Source: Chitinophagales bacterium | GTDB taxonomy: Bacteria; Bacteroidota; Bacteroidia; Chitinophagales; UBA8649 | Assembly (NCBI GenBank): GCA_020635995.1 | Contig: JACJYS010000001.1 | Coordinates: 434,001 to 498,000, forward strand | Length of the DNA: 64,000 bases | Reading direction: 5' to 3' | Shown here: one piece after another, positions 15,741 through 22,577 of the stretch | Layout: every line of letters starts with the position of its first letter | Position numbering within the stretch: the stretch's first letter is position 1 | The notes under the pieces: model-generated | Database searches by the model: none | What the model was told of the DNA's origin: nothing | What the model saw: the letters and a program-made list of their open reading frames with translations, nothing else | Position numbers and translations under genes: made by a program

Positions 15741-17414
15741 ATGAAAAAATTGTTCACTAAAACCAAATTAGCAATTTTGCTTTTGGTAGTTTTTATTTTT
15801 GGTATAGCCGCGTCAAGCACTACGGAGTATTTTGAAATATCTAAAAACTTAGAAATTTTTGCCACACTTTATAAAGAGTTAAATTCATATTACGTAGATG
15901 ATATAGAGCCTAATGAATTTATGAGAGAAGGTATAGATGCTATGCTAAAATCTTTAGATCCTTACACTAATTTTTATTCGGAAGCAGAAATAGAAGATTA
16001 TAGATTTCAAACCACGGGAAAATATGGCGGCATTGGTTCGCTTATTAAAAATGATGGCAATTATATAGTTATTACAGAGCCTTATAAAGATTATCCTGCC
16101 GATAAAGCAGGACTAAAAGCAGGAGATAAAATAGAAACCATAGACGGCATAAATGTAAAAGGAAAAAACTCTGAAGAAGTGTCAAAACTGCTAAAAGGAG
16201 AACCGGGTACAGCTATTTCGGTAGAGGTTTTACGTCCGCAGGTAGATGGTTCTACTAAAAAAATGACTTTTGAAATAAAAAGAGAAGAAGTAAAAGTGAA
16301 TAATGTACCGTATTACGGCATGGCATCTGACGATGTAGGTTATATAAAATTGAGCAATTTCACTCAAAATGCAGGAAAAGAAGTTCAAGATGCTTTAAAA
16401 GCCTTAGAAGAAAAAACGCCTAATTTAAAAGGTGTAATATTAGATGTAAGAGGTAACCCCGGAGGACTTTTGCACGAAGCGGTTAACATAGTTAATGTGT
16501 TTGTGCCTAAAGGACAATTGGTAGTAACTACAAAAGGGAAAATTAAAGAATGGGAAAAAGAATTTAACACTTTAAATAGTGCTACAGACACTGAAATACC
16601 TTTAGTGGTGCTTACCAGCCGAAGCTCTGCATCGGCATCGGAAATTGTAAGTGGCTCTGTTCAAGATTTAGACAGAGGAGTAATAATAGGGCAAAAAACT
16701 TTTGGCAAAGGCTTAGTGCAAACCACCCGAAAATTAGAATATAATACCCAACTTAAAGTTACCACCGCAAAATATTATATACCAAGTGGAAGATGCATAC
16801 AAGCTATTAATTATGCCGAAAGAGATGAAAACGGAGCGGTAAGCAAAATACCCGATTCATTAAAAGTGGCTTTTAAAACCCATAATGGCAGAACGGTGTA
16901 TGATGGTGGAGGAGTAGATCCGGATATTACTACAGAAGTAAAACCACTGACCGACATAACGGTTAGTTTGCTGAGAAAAGATTTAATGTTTGAATATGCT
17001 ACGTTGTATAAATTAAAAAATGCAGAACTGAGAGATGGCGAAGATTTTAGATTATCAGATACGGAGTATCAAGATTTTGTGAACTGGCTACAAGATAAAG
17101 AATATGATTATGTAACCGACAGCGAAGAACTGCTGAAAGAATTTAAAGAAACTGCCGAAAAAGAAGATTATTTTGATGGTGTGCAAGATGAATTTGAGGC
17201 ACTGAAAACAAAAGTAGCTCACGATAAAGAAAAAGACTTGCAGAAACAAAAAAATGAGATTAGAAGATTTTTGGAAGAAGAAATAGTAACCAGATATTTT
17301 TATAGAGAAGGAGCTATTAAAAATGGTTTTGTGTATGATAAAGAAATTAAAAAAGCTTTAGAAACTTTAAATGACTCAAAAGCTTATAACGATTTATTGC
17401 AAGCTAAGCAGTAA
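15741..17414 (+). CDS. S41-family C-terminal processing peptidase (CtpA/Prc type)
   Basis: 557 residues. An N-terminal signal anchor (~8-28) is followed by a helical pro-region, then a PDZ domain (~95-175, KYGGIGSLI, GLKAGDKIETIDG). The S41 catalytic core (~190-390) has GVILDVRGNPGG, the nucleophile region SSASASEIVSGSVQD and the catalytic Lys in GQKTFGKGLVQ. The charged helical C-terminal extension (~430-557) is longer than the minimal family member. It is a periplasmic serine protease that trims the C-termini of envelope proteins. Monocistronic by layout. Confidence 0.93.
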   Translation: MKKLFTKTKLAILLLVVFIFGIAASSTTEYFEISKNLEIFATLYKELNSYYVDDIEPNEFMREGIDAMLKSLDPYTNFYSEAEIEDYRFQTTGKYGGIGSLIKNDGNYIVITEPYKDYPADKAGLKAGDKIETIDGINVKGKNSEEVSKLLKGEPGTAISVEVLRPQVDGSTKKMTFEIKREEVKVNNVPYYGMASDDVGYIKLSNFTQNAGKEVQDALKALEEKTPNLKGVILDVRGNPGGLLHEAVNIVNVFVPKGQLVVTTKGKIKEWEKEFNTLNSATDTEIPLVVLTSRSSASASEIVSGSVQDLDRGVIIGQKTFGKGLVQTTRKLEYNTQLKVTTAKYYIPSGRCIQAINYAERDENGAVSKIPDSLKVAFKTHNGRTVYDGGGVDPDITTEVKPLTDITVSLLRKDLMFEYATLYKLKNAELRDGEDFRLSDTEYQDFVNWLQDKEYDYVTDSEELLKEFKETAEKEDYFDGVQDEFEALKTKVAHDKEKDLQKQKNEIRRFLEEEIVTRYFYREGAIKNGFVYDKEIKKALETLNDSKAYNDLLQAKQ

Positions 17415-17501
17415 AAAATATAGAGTTTTTTTATAAAAGAGATTTCTTTCTGCAAAAGAATGGCGTTTAGTTCGTTTTCACAATGGTAAAATGCTATAAA
17501 A

Positions 17502-18071
17502 TTATTTTTCTAAATGTTGAATAGTAGCCTCTAATTTTTGGTAAAACTCTTCGCCATATTTTCTAATAATGGCATTTTTAGCAAACTTGTAAATAGGTAT
17601 TTTTAGTTCTTTGCCATTGCTACACGCAGGTTTACAAATATCCCATTCTTCGTAGTTTAAGGCTTCAAAATTGTGGAGTTTTTCTATGCGTATGGGGTAT
17701 AAATGGCAAGAAACGGGTTTTCTAAAACTCACTTTTTTATCTAACCATGCTTTTTCAATACCACAGTAGGCTATACCGTTTTTGTAATTAATAAAAACAC
17801 AAGCTCCGCCATTTATTAGCGAAGTTTTCATAGTGCCGTCTTCTTTGTCTAAATAAAAAGGACCTTCTTTTTCTATAGCAGTAATGCCTTCTTGAGTTAA
17901 GTATGGCTTTACTTTATCTACTAAATCCTCTATTACATCAAGCTCGTCAAACTCAAGAGGAGCACCACTGTCTCCCTCTACACAGCACGCACCTTTGCAC
18001 TTAGCTAAATTGCAAGCAAAATATTCTTTTGCTACATCTTCACTTACTATTTTATCGTCTATTATTATCAT
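17502..18071 (-). CDS. DUF3109 cysteine-rich protein
   Basis: 189 residues. Conserved cysteines occur as FACNLAKCKGACC (residues ~18-30), ACVF, YCGI, SCHLYPIRI and ICKPAC, the DUF3109 pattern. This resembles the YkgJ-type Fe/Zn-cluster proteins and implies a bound metal or cluster. Cytoplasmic and widespread in Bacteroidota; no reaction is known. The gene follows the methylase gene on the same strand with a 21-base gap and is probably co-transcribed with it. Confidence 0.88.
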   Translation of the reverse strand: MIIIDDKIVSEDVAKEYFACNLAKCKGACCVEGDSGAPLEFDELDVIEDLVDKVKPYLTQEGITAIEKEGPFYLDKEDGTMKTSLINGGACVFINYKNGIAYCGIEKAWLDKKVSFRKPVSCHLYPIRIEKLHNFEALNYEEWDICKPACSNGKELKIPIYKFAKNAIIRKYGEEFYQKLEATIQHLEK

Positions 18072-18092
18072 TTTATAATTTCTAATTCTCCA

Positions 18093-18797
18093 TTACTTTC
18101 CCAGCACAAACACCGTTGGAATTTTATGTAAATTAGGTCTTTTATTCCAGTTTTTAACTAAGCGGGTTTGTATAAACTCATTTTCTTCGCCAATATTGGC
18201 GGCTATACACAGTTTAGTTTCTGTATGAAGTGTGTTTATTAATTCTTCTATCAATTTTTCATTTCTGTATGGTGTTTCCATAAAAATTTGCGTACAATTT
18301 TCTCTTATAACCTTACTTTCTAATTCTTTTATGGCTATTTTCCTTTGTTTATTGTCTATGGGCAAATATCCATTAAAAGTAAAATGCTGTCCGTTAAATC
18401 CACTGCTTATTAATGCCATTAATATAGATGAAGGGCCCACTAAAGGTTTTACTTGAAAGTTTAACTGATGAGCCAGCTCTACTACACCCGCACCCGGGTC
18501 GGCTATGCAAGGGTTTCCGGCTTCAGAAAGCAAGCCTATGTTTTTATTATTGTTTTGTTGTTTAAGTAAAAAATTTAATAAATCTTCTAATGAAGGATTA
18601 TGCTTGTCTAATTCAAAGAAAGTAACTTCTGTATCAAAATTTTTAGTGAAAGACATTTTGCGTAAGTGCCTGCGAGCTGTCTTTAAATTTTCTACCACAA
18701 AAACATCTAAATCTTGTACCAAATTAATAACATACTGAGGTATGGTTTCCAAATTTCCGCCAAGTGTTGTAGGAATTATATATAAGGTGGGGTTCAT
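18093..18797 (-). CDS. RsmI-like SAM-dependent methyltransferase (tetrapyrrole-methylase fold)
   Basis: 234 residues. LYIIPTTLGG opens the protein in place of the usual PTPIGN. GLLSEAGNPCIADPGAGVV is the SAM-binding loop, LVGPSSILMALISSGFNGQHFTFNGYLP follows, and IFMETPYRN matches the RsmI family. RsmI methylates the ribose of C1402 in 16S rRNA. Bacteroidota often carry a canonical rsmI and this divergent paralog, so the exact substrate is uncertain and I give no symbol. Its upstream region is the boundary repeat at 18814-18947, so its native promoter may have been replaced. Confidence 0.83.
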   Translation of the reverse strand: MNPTLYIIPTTLGGNLETIPQYVINLVQDLDVFVVENLKTARRHLRKMSFTKNFDTEVTFFELDKHNPSLEDLLNFLLKQQNNNKNIGLLSEAGNPCIADPGAGVVELAHQLNFQVKPLVGPSSILMALISSGFNGQHFTFNGYLPIDNKQRKIAIKELESKVIRENCTQIFMETPYRNEKLIEELINTLHTETKLCIAANIGEENEFIQTRLVKNWNKRPNLHKIPTVFVLGK

Positions 18798-18813
18798 TTT
18801 ATTGTCAATTTGT

Positions 18814-18947
18814 AATTTTTTACACTTAAATTTATATAATATGCTACTTGATTTTGCACTTAACTTGCTTAAAGTTTAAACCAAATGTAAGAAATATTTT
18901 TGATGTTTTTGTAAACAAATTGTCAGAAGGAAACTTCTGACAGCACA
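18814..18947 (-). repeat. Cassette-boundary repeat, copy 2
   Basis: It is the reverse complement of copy 1 (5621-5752) with about seven differences over ~120 bp. At its 5' end on the minus strand lies the best TGCTGTC hairpin (GTCAGAAG, loop TTTC, CTTCTGAC; 18922-18941). It abuts a truncated sulfotransferase fragment on one side and the RsmI-like gene on the other, and forms the distal border of island 2. Confidence 0.87.
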
Positions 18948-19026
18948 GAAAAGTATGCTCAATAATAAAACGCAGCCAAGTGTTGCCACTGCGCGGAAAA
19001 CTTAAAAGTATATTTTGTGGTTTCAT
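18948..19026 (-). pseudogene. Truncated sulfotransferase, first ~26 codons
   Basis: From ATG 19026 the product starts MKPQNILLSFPRSGNTWLRF. This is the start of the sulfotransferase domain with the PAPS-binding loop SFPRSGNTW. Homology ends at codon ~26 exactly where the TGTGCTGTC repeat begins (18947), and the frame then reads through repeat sequence to 18844. A full enzyme is ~250-300 residues. The gene was evidently cut by insertion of, or recombination at, the repeat. Nine further in-frame codons exist upstream of 19026 but are not needed. Confidence 0.72.
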
Positions 19027-19104
19027 ATTAATTGATAATTGTAATAGGCACAAAAATACAATAGCAAAACGTAAAGTATATTCGTTTTAATATACAACTT
19101 ATTC

Positions 19105-19602
19105 TCAACTTTTAGTTAACCTATCCAATTGTTTTAAAATTGTTGGAATTCTATAGTTCCCGTACATTTTTAAAACTTTATTTGTAATAAATTCTATGTC
19201 AATTCCTATTGAAGAAACAAACAAAGGAACTTTACTGTTACCTCTATAAACAGGATTACTTACTTTTTCAGTATTATGAAAACTCTTTTTGGCAACACCT
19301 ATTATAGGAATTTTTCTTTCCAAAGCTTCATATAAATAACCTCCTAAACCTAGTTTTTTATCATTACTAACGTAGCAATGTCCATCCACAATAATAACTT
19401 CTAAAATAGATAAATCAATTTGTTTTAACAAAGAAAGAATACAAGGCAGTTCTCTCTTATAGAACTGCCCTGATTGATATTCTTCAACTTTATGAACTTC
19501 AGTTGTTATTATTTCTTTGGGATTTTCATCTTCCCAGTTAAATAATACTCCAACCACTTTGGCATTACCTTCTTTATAATGTACATCAATTGCCAGTATC
19601 AT
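19105..19602 (-). CDS. Endonuclease V, short form
   Basis: 165 residues. AIDVHY (catalytic Asp, residue ~5), YKRELPCIL (Glu), VIIVDGHCYV (Asp), KKLGLGGYLYEAL and IPIIGVAKKSFH follow the EndoV fold in order. Canonical Nfi is ~220 residues, and this short form lacks the N-terminal extension. EndoV cleaves DNA (or RNA) next to deoxyinosine and other deaminated bases. The gene starts 6 bases after the YwqK-like immunity gene and sits in an island containing two deaminase toxin tips, whose products would be EndoV substrates. A protective or repair role is therefore an attractive inference. It may also be an ordinary repair gene. Confidence 0.85.
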   Translation of the reverse strand: MILAIDVHYKEGNAKVVGVLFNWEDENPKEIITTEVHKVEEYQSGQFYKRELPCILSLLKQIDLSILEVIIVDGHCYVSNDKKLGLGGYLYEALERKIPIIGVAKKSFHNTEKVSNPVYRGNSKVPLFVSSIGIDIEFITNKVLKMYGNYRIPTILKQLDRLTKS

Positions 19603-19608
19603 AAAATT

Positions 19609-19974
19609 TTAATCTAACTTAAACTTCTTTTTCATTTCTTCTAAATAAGTTTTTGACACTTGCAAGCCATGATCTAATTCATTGCCATTCTCATCATATT
19701 CATATGTCTCCAAAGTAGTTTCTCCAATAATTAACCTACGGTATTTTATAATACCTGATTCATAATATTCATTATCCCACCCTAAATGTTCTCCTTCTTT
19801 GTATTCTTCTTCAAACATTATGTTACCATTGGGGTGGTAATCTAGAATTGCATATCCAGAAAATGGTTTGCCTTTATAATGGTAAAAGTCATATCCTCCA
19901 TATGAGTAATGAATCCATTCCAATTCATCATATGTTACTCTTATTTTATTTGGTTGTTTTAATTCTTGACTCAT
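19609..19974 (-). CDS. YwqK-like antitoxin (MORN-type repeats)
   Basis: 121 residues. MORN_2-like units are visible in KGKPFSGYAILDYHPNGNI and EEEYKEGEHLGWDNEYYESGI. Proteins of this type are antitoxins for YwqJ deaminase toxins, and the fragment immediately upstream (15 bases) is a YwqJ-like deaminase tip, making a matching pair. No signal peptide is present, so it should be cytoplasmic, consistent with neutralising a nucleic-acid deaminase. Confidence is good for the repeat type and fair for the partner. Confidence 0.75.
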   Translation of the reverse strand: MSQELKQPNKIRVTYDELEWIHYSYGGYDFYHYKGKPFSGYAILDYHPNGNIMFEEEYKEGEHLGWDNEYYESGIIKYRRLIIGETTLETYEYDENGNELDHGLQVSKTYLEEMKKKFKLD

Positions 19975-19989
19975 AATTTTTATATTTTA

Positions 19990-20229
19990 TTAATTTAAGC
20001 TTATCATCCTTACTAATTCTGTTAAATAAAAGCAATCTGCACAGCGAGGCATAACTTGAGTTTTAGATTTTCCTAAAAACTGTTTATTATAACCTAAAAT
20101 TTCAGTTAATGTTACATCTGTTATTACTTCTCCTTTTCGTTCTAATTCAAACAAAAGTTCGTTTAAAGCTCTTACCTCTGCATGTGTGCCTGATAAGCCA
20201 CCTGTTAAAATTTTTACAGCTCTAAAATT
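19990..20229 (-). pseudogene. YwqJ-like deaminase toxin tip, N-terminally truncated
   Basis: The frame contains GGLSGTHAEVRALNELL and, ~40 residues later, QVMPRCADCFYLT. These are the HAE and PxCxxC zinc motifs of the cytidine-deaminase-like fold, in the spacing of YwqJ-type toxins. Homology starts right after the Imm1 stop codon. The ATG at 20298 lies inside the Imm1 gene in another frame and gives unrelated residues, so no credible start exists. It is therefore a displaced C-terminal toxin end, kept next to its YwqK-like partner. The catalytic residues remain intact. Confidence 0.72.
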
Positions 20230-20623
20230 CTTGAAAATCCCCCAATTCAGAGTAAAAATCAACCCAATTATAAGAGTCCTTAAGAGTTCCTTTATCAATA
20301 AAGTTTTCCAAAATTTCTAATGTTTGCTCTTTAGAGCATATACATGTGCTTGGAATTAAAAATTTTTGACCTCCAATATAATGAGTATATATTTCTAAGT
20401 CATCTGAATTGGTTTTTGGAGATAAATATTCTGGATGATACATAATAAAGAAACCTTGAGTAATTCGAAAAAATATCAATCTTTCATTGTTCGAAATTTC
20501 AACTCCTACATCACCAGTACCTCGTGACCAATAATCGATAGATTGGTTTAATATATTTTGGAGGGGGGTGATTTTTGAAAATTCCTCAACAACACCTTCA
20601 TTGTCAGATAATAAATATTTCAT
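20222..20623 (-). CDS. Imm1-family immunity protein
   Basis: 133 residues starting at ATG 20623, 12 bases after the deaminase tip stop. The C-terminal half (GQKFLIPSTCICSKEQTLEI, ENFIDKGT, NWVDF) resembles the Imm1 family, which typically protects against deaminase toxins. No signal peptide or membrane segment, so it acts in the cytoplasm. The pairing with the upstream deaminase tip fits both position and family. The subfamily is from memory and would need a profile search. Confidence 0.72.
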   Translation of the reverse strand: MKYLLSDNEGVVEEFSKITPLQNILNQSIDYWSRGTGDVGVEISNNERLIFFRITQGFFIMYHPEYLSPKTNSDDLEIYTHYIGGQKFLIPSTCICSKEQTLEILENFIDKGTLKDSYNWVDFYSELGDFQEF

Positions 20624-20635
20624 AATGTAATTTAT

Positions 20636-21391
20636 TTAATTTAATTTTAATAATAACGGCTCTATTTTGTTTCCACTAAATATTGCTAATTCTTCTATAC
20701 CCATTGCTTTCATTATAATAGGCAGCTCTCCTTTACAAATATTACAAGTGGGTCTGTCAACATACATAATAACTTTCTTTGGCAAACTTCCCATTTCTTC
20801 AAATGCTTCTATCAGAGAATGAGCTTCTGCATGAGTTAATGACTGGGTATATCCTAAATGTTTTGGAACACTTTTCTTTGGAGGAACCCAACTAATCTTA
20901 TCAAACCATTTTTTTCTTAAAGATATTGATTCAGGAACAAAAGATGAGTTTATACCAAAAAAATTTTTTCCATTAATTTCAATTTTCGCAACAGTTCCTG
21001 AAGCACCGTCTTCTAATATGTATTTAGGAATTTTTTTTAATTTTCTAAAGTTTACAATATCATCATAATGTAATTTGATGTTTTTGACAACTTTTATTTC
21101 ATCAACAAATTCCTGAATCTGTGCTTTTGCTTCTTTTTGGGTAAGCTTTCTATTATTAGCAATATCATCTATTTTTTTAGAAAATTGCTTTATGGCATCT
21201 TCTGTGCCTTCCCAAATGGTTTTGTTATGCTGCATTATCCTATACTCACCTGCTATAGCAAGTTGCGGAGCATAACCATCATTTCTTAATATGGTAATAG
21301 CTAAATCATCTAAAAACTTTAATGTTGCTTTCCCAAAATTATAAATGGCTTTTAAATCTGCTACCACATACTTAACTACGGGTTTAAACAA
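20636..21391 (-). CDS. Orphan polymorphic-toxin tip with deaminase domain
   Basis: The C-terminal ~80 residues carry SLTHAEAHSLIEAFEEMG and VDRPTCNICKGELPIIMKAM, the HAE and CxxC zinc-binding motifs of the deaminase superfamily (SCP1.201-like, the group that includes DddA, is my best guess). The N-terminal ~150 residues are a helical linker seen in polymorphic toxins. The frame is open upstream to 21478 with no ATG; TTG 21391 is the only possible start. This points to an orphan tip lacking its secretion/RHS body. It is followed by an Imm1-like gene. Confidence 0.8.
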   Translation of the reverse strand: MFKPVVKYVVADLKAIYNFGKATLKFLDDLAITILRNDGYAPQLAIAGEYRIMQHNKTIWEGTEDAIKQFSKKIDDIANNRKLTQKEAKAQIQEFVDEIKVVKNIKLHYDDIVNFRKLKKIPKYILEDGASGTVAKIEINGKNFFGINSSFVPESISLRKKWFDKISWVPPKKSVPKHLGYTQSLTHAEAHSLIEAFEEMGSLPKKVIMYVDRPTCNICKGELPIIMKAMGIEELAIFSGNKIEPLLLKLN

Positions 21392-21473
21392 ATCATCTAT
21401 TAACTTATTAAAATAGGCAGTCCCTTGTCTTAAAAATGCTAGTAGTTCATCTAAAAATTTGCTGAATGCTTTA

Positions 21474-21503
21474 AAACCTCAGCTATTGATATAACTGAGG
21501 TTT
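21474..21503 (-). terminator. Weak hairpin between the immunity-like gene and the deaminase tip
   Basis: AAACCTCAG pairs with CTGAGGTTT around a 12-base loop and is followed by a short T-run on the minus strand. It lies just after the 21509 stop and probably separates two cassettes. Confidence 0.5.
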
Positions 21504-21508
21504 ATTTC

Positions 21509-21853
21509 TTACTGATTCTCTTCCATAAATTTTTTGAAGTCATTTAAGAAAGTAATAAGTTCATTATGAGTAAGACGCAATGTTATAATATCTGGATCAT
21601 GCATTCCACCTCGTTGTGCCATTTGATCTATTAATAACACCCCATTTTCATTTGCTCTTAGGGTAACATCTTCATTTGCCCAGACATATTCTTTACCATA
21701 TGGTCTGGTTTTAGCTTTTTCTAAACCATCGATAATTTCTTGTACTTTGGTGGGAGTCCAGCCATAATATGTAAATCGTTCTAATGTTTTATAATTTTCT
21801 TCTTGTAGAGTTACATAAAACCAATCTTCTTTATTTTTAAATATATAATTCAT
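21509..21853 (-). CDS. Orphan immunity-like protein
   Basis: About 114 residues from ATG 21853 (MNYIFKNKEDWFYV); a GTG at 21889 would add twelve. The sequence is mixed alpha/beta, soluble, and without a recognisable catalytic motif. It is the most upstream gene of island 2 and begins ~55 bases after boundary-repeat copy 3. Size, solubility and neighbours fit a leftover immunity gene whose toxin was lost. I do not recognise the family. Confidence 0.5.
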   Translation of the reverse strand: MNYIFKNKEDWFYVTLQEENYKTLERFTYYGWTPTKVQEIIDGLEKAKTRPYGKEYVWANEDVTLRANENGVLLIDQMAQRGGMHDPDIITLRLTHNELITFLNDFKKFMEENQ

Positions 21854-21908
21854 TTTTCCCCCGTGGTCGGCATCCCTGCCGATTTCCACTCTCTTTTATT
21901 AAACTCAC

Positions 21909-21951
21909 AAACCAAATGTAAGCATTTTTTTTGATGTTCTTGTAAACAAAT
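21909..21951 (-). repeat. Cassette-boundary repeat, copy 3 (core only)
   Basis: It matches the ~40-bp core of copies 1 and 2 (TTTACAA through ATTTGGTTT) with one or two changes. It has the same orientation as copy 2, so the pair brackets island 2 as direct repeats ~3 kb apart. The flanking parts of the full repeat are missing. It lies between gldD's end and the immunity-like gene. Confidence 0.8.
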
Positions 21952-21983
21952 GTTTTATGAAATTCGGGACTCTATCTAAAATC

Positions 21984-22577
21984 TCACTTCTCCCACTCAA
22001 ATGTTTCAAAAACATGTAACATATCGTTTTTAATAAATTGGAGGGCGGGCTTAACACTGTCTTCATTAGGGTGGCTGGTAAAATATAAAGCCCCACGCAA
22101 ATAATGGTTTTCGTAGTCGGTAAGATAAAACTGCAAATTATTAGCGGTATTGCCACCTATTTCTATCATTTTGCCTTCTACATTGTGTGGCGTTTTTATT
22201 TCTAATTCATCTATATAATCTGCTTTTTTTGAGTGTGTGTATGCCAGCTCATGCGAGTCTTCCATTACTTTTTCTAAAGTTATATCTTTTCCTATTTCCT
22301 TGTAAGAAAAATGAACTTTTGCGTTTAAACTCGGATATACAAGATTTATCCAGCAGTCCGACATTACTTTTTCGTCAAAAAAGAAAGAATCATTTTCTAT
22401 AGTGGTATAGTTAGGGTACTCAAAAGTATAAGGGCAGTTTTCTGCAAATGTTACAAAACTATCTAAATGAGGCATATATATTTGAGGATAAGCTATTTTT
22501 TTAGGTGTGTAAACGGGTTCTTTACACGAGAAAAAAAGCACTATAACGAACAAAAAAATAAGCTTGCTAATTTTCAT
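21984..22577 (-). CDS. gldD: Gliding motility lipoprotein GldD
   Basis: 197 residues. The signal ends in a lipobox-like FFSCKE (Cys ~18). The rest matches GldD in order: YTFEYPNY, SDCWINLVYPSLNAKVHFSYK, LEKVMEDSHELAYTHSKKADYI, IEIGGNTANNLQFYLTDYENHYLRGALYF and a Trp-containing C-terminus. GldD is an essential lipoprotein for gliding and T9SS function in Flavobacteria. Its start overlaps the gldE end by 11 bases. The gldD-gldE-ssb-mutY order is the one known from gliding Flavobacteria. Confidence 0.92.
   Translation of the reverse strand: MKISKLIFLFVIVLFFSCKEPVYTPKKIAYPQIYMPHLDSFVTFAENCPYTFEYPNYTTIENDSFFFDEKVMSDCWINLVYPSLNAKVHFSYKEIGKDITLEKVMEDSHELAYTHSKKADYIDELEIKTPHNVEGKMIEIGGNTANNLQFYLTDYENHYLRGALYFTSHPNEDSVKPALQFIKNDMLHVFETFEWEK

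Noticed and set aside
19990..20298. ATG 20298 as the start of the YwqJ-like gene
   Set aside because: The first ~24 codons are the Imm1 gene read in another frame, so the deaminase homology has no credible start.
21905..22156. Minus-strand frame ending in LFTRTSKK..
   Set aside because: The N-terminal part is gldD in another frame and the end is repeat copy 3, so it is not a gene; it did reveal the repeat.
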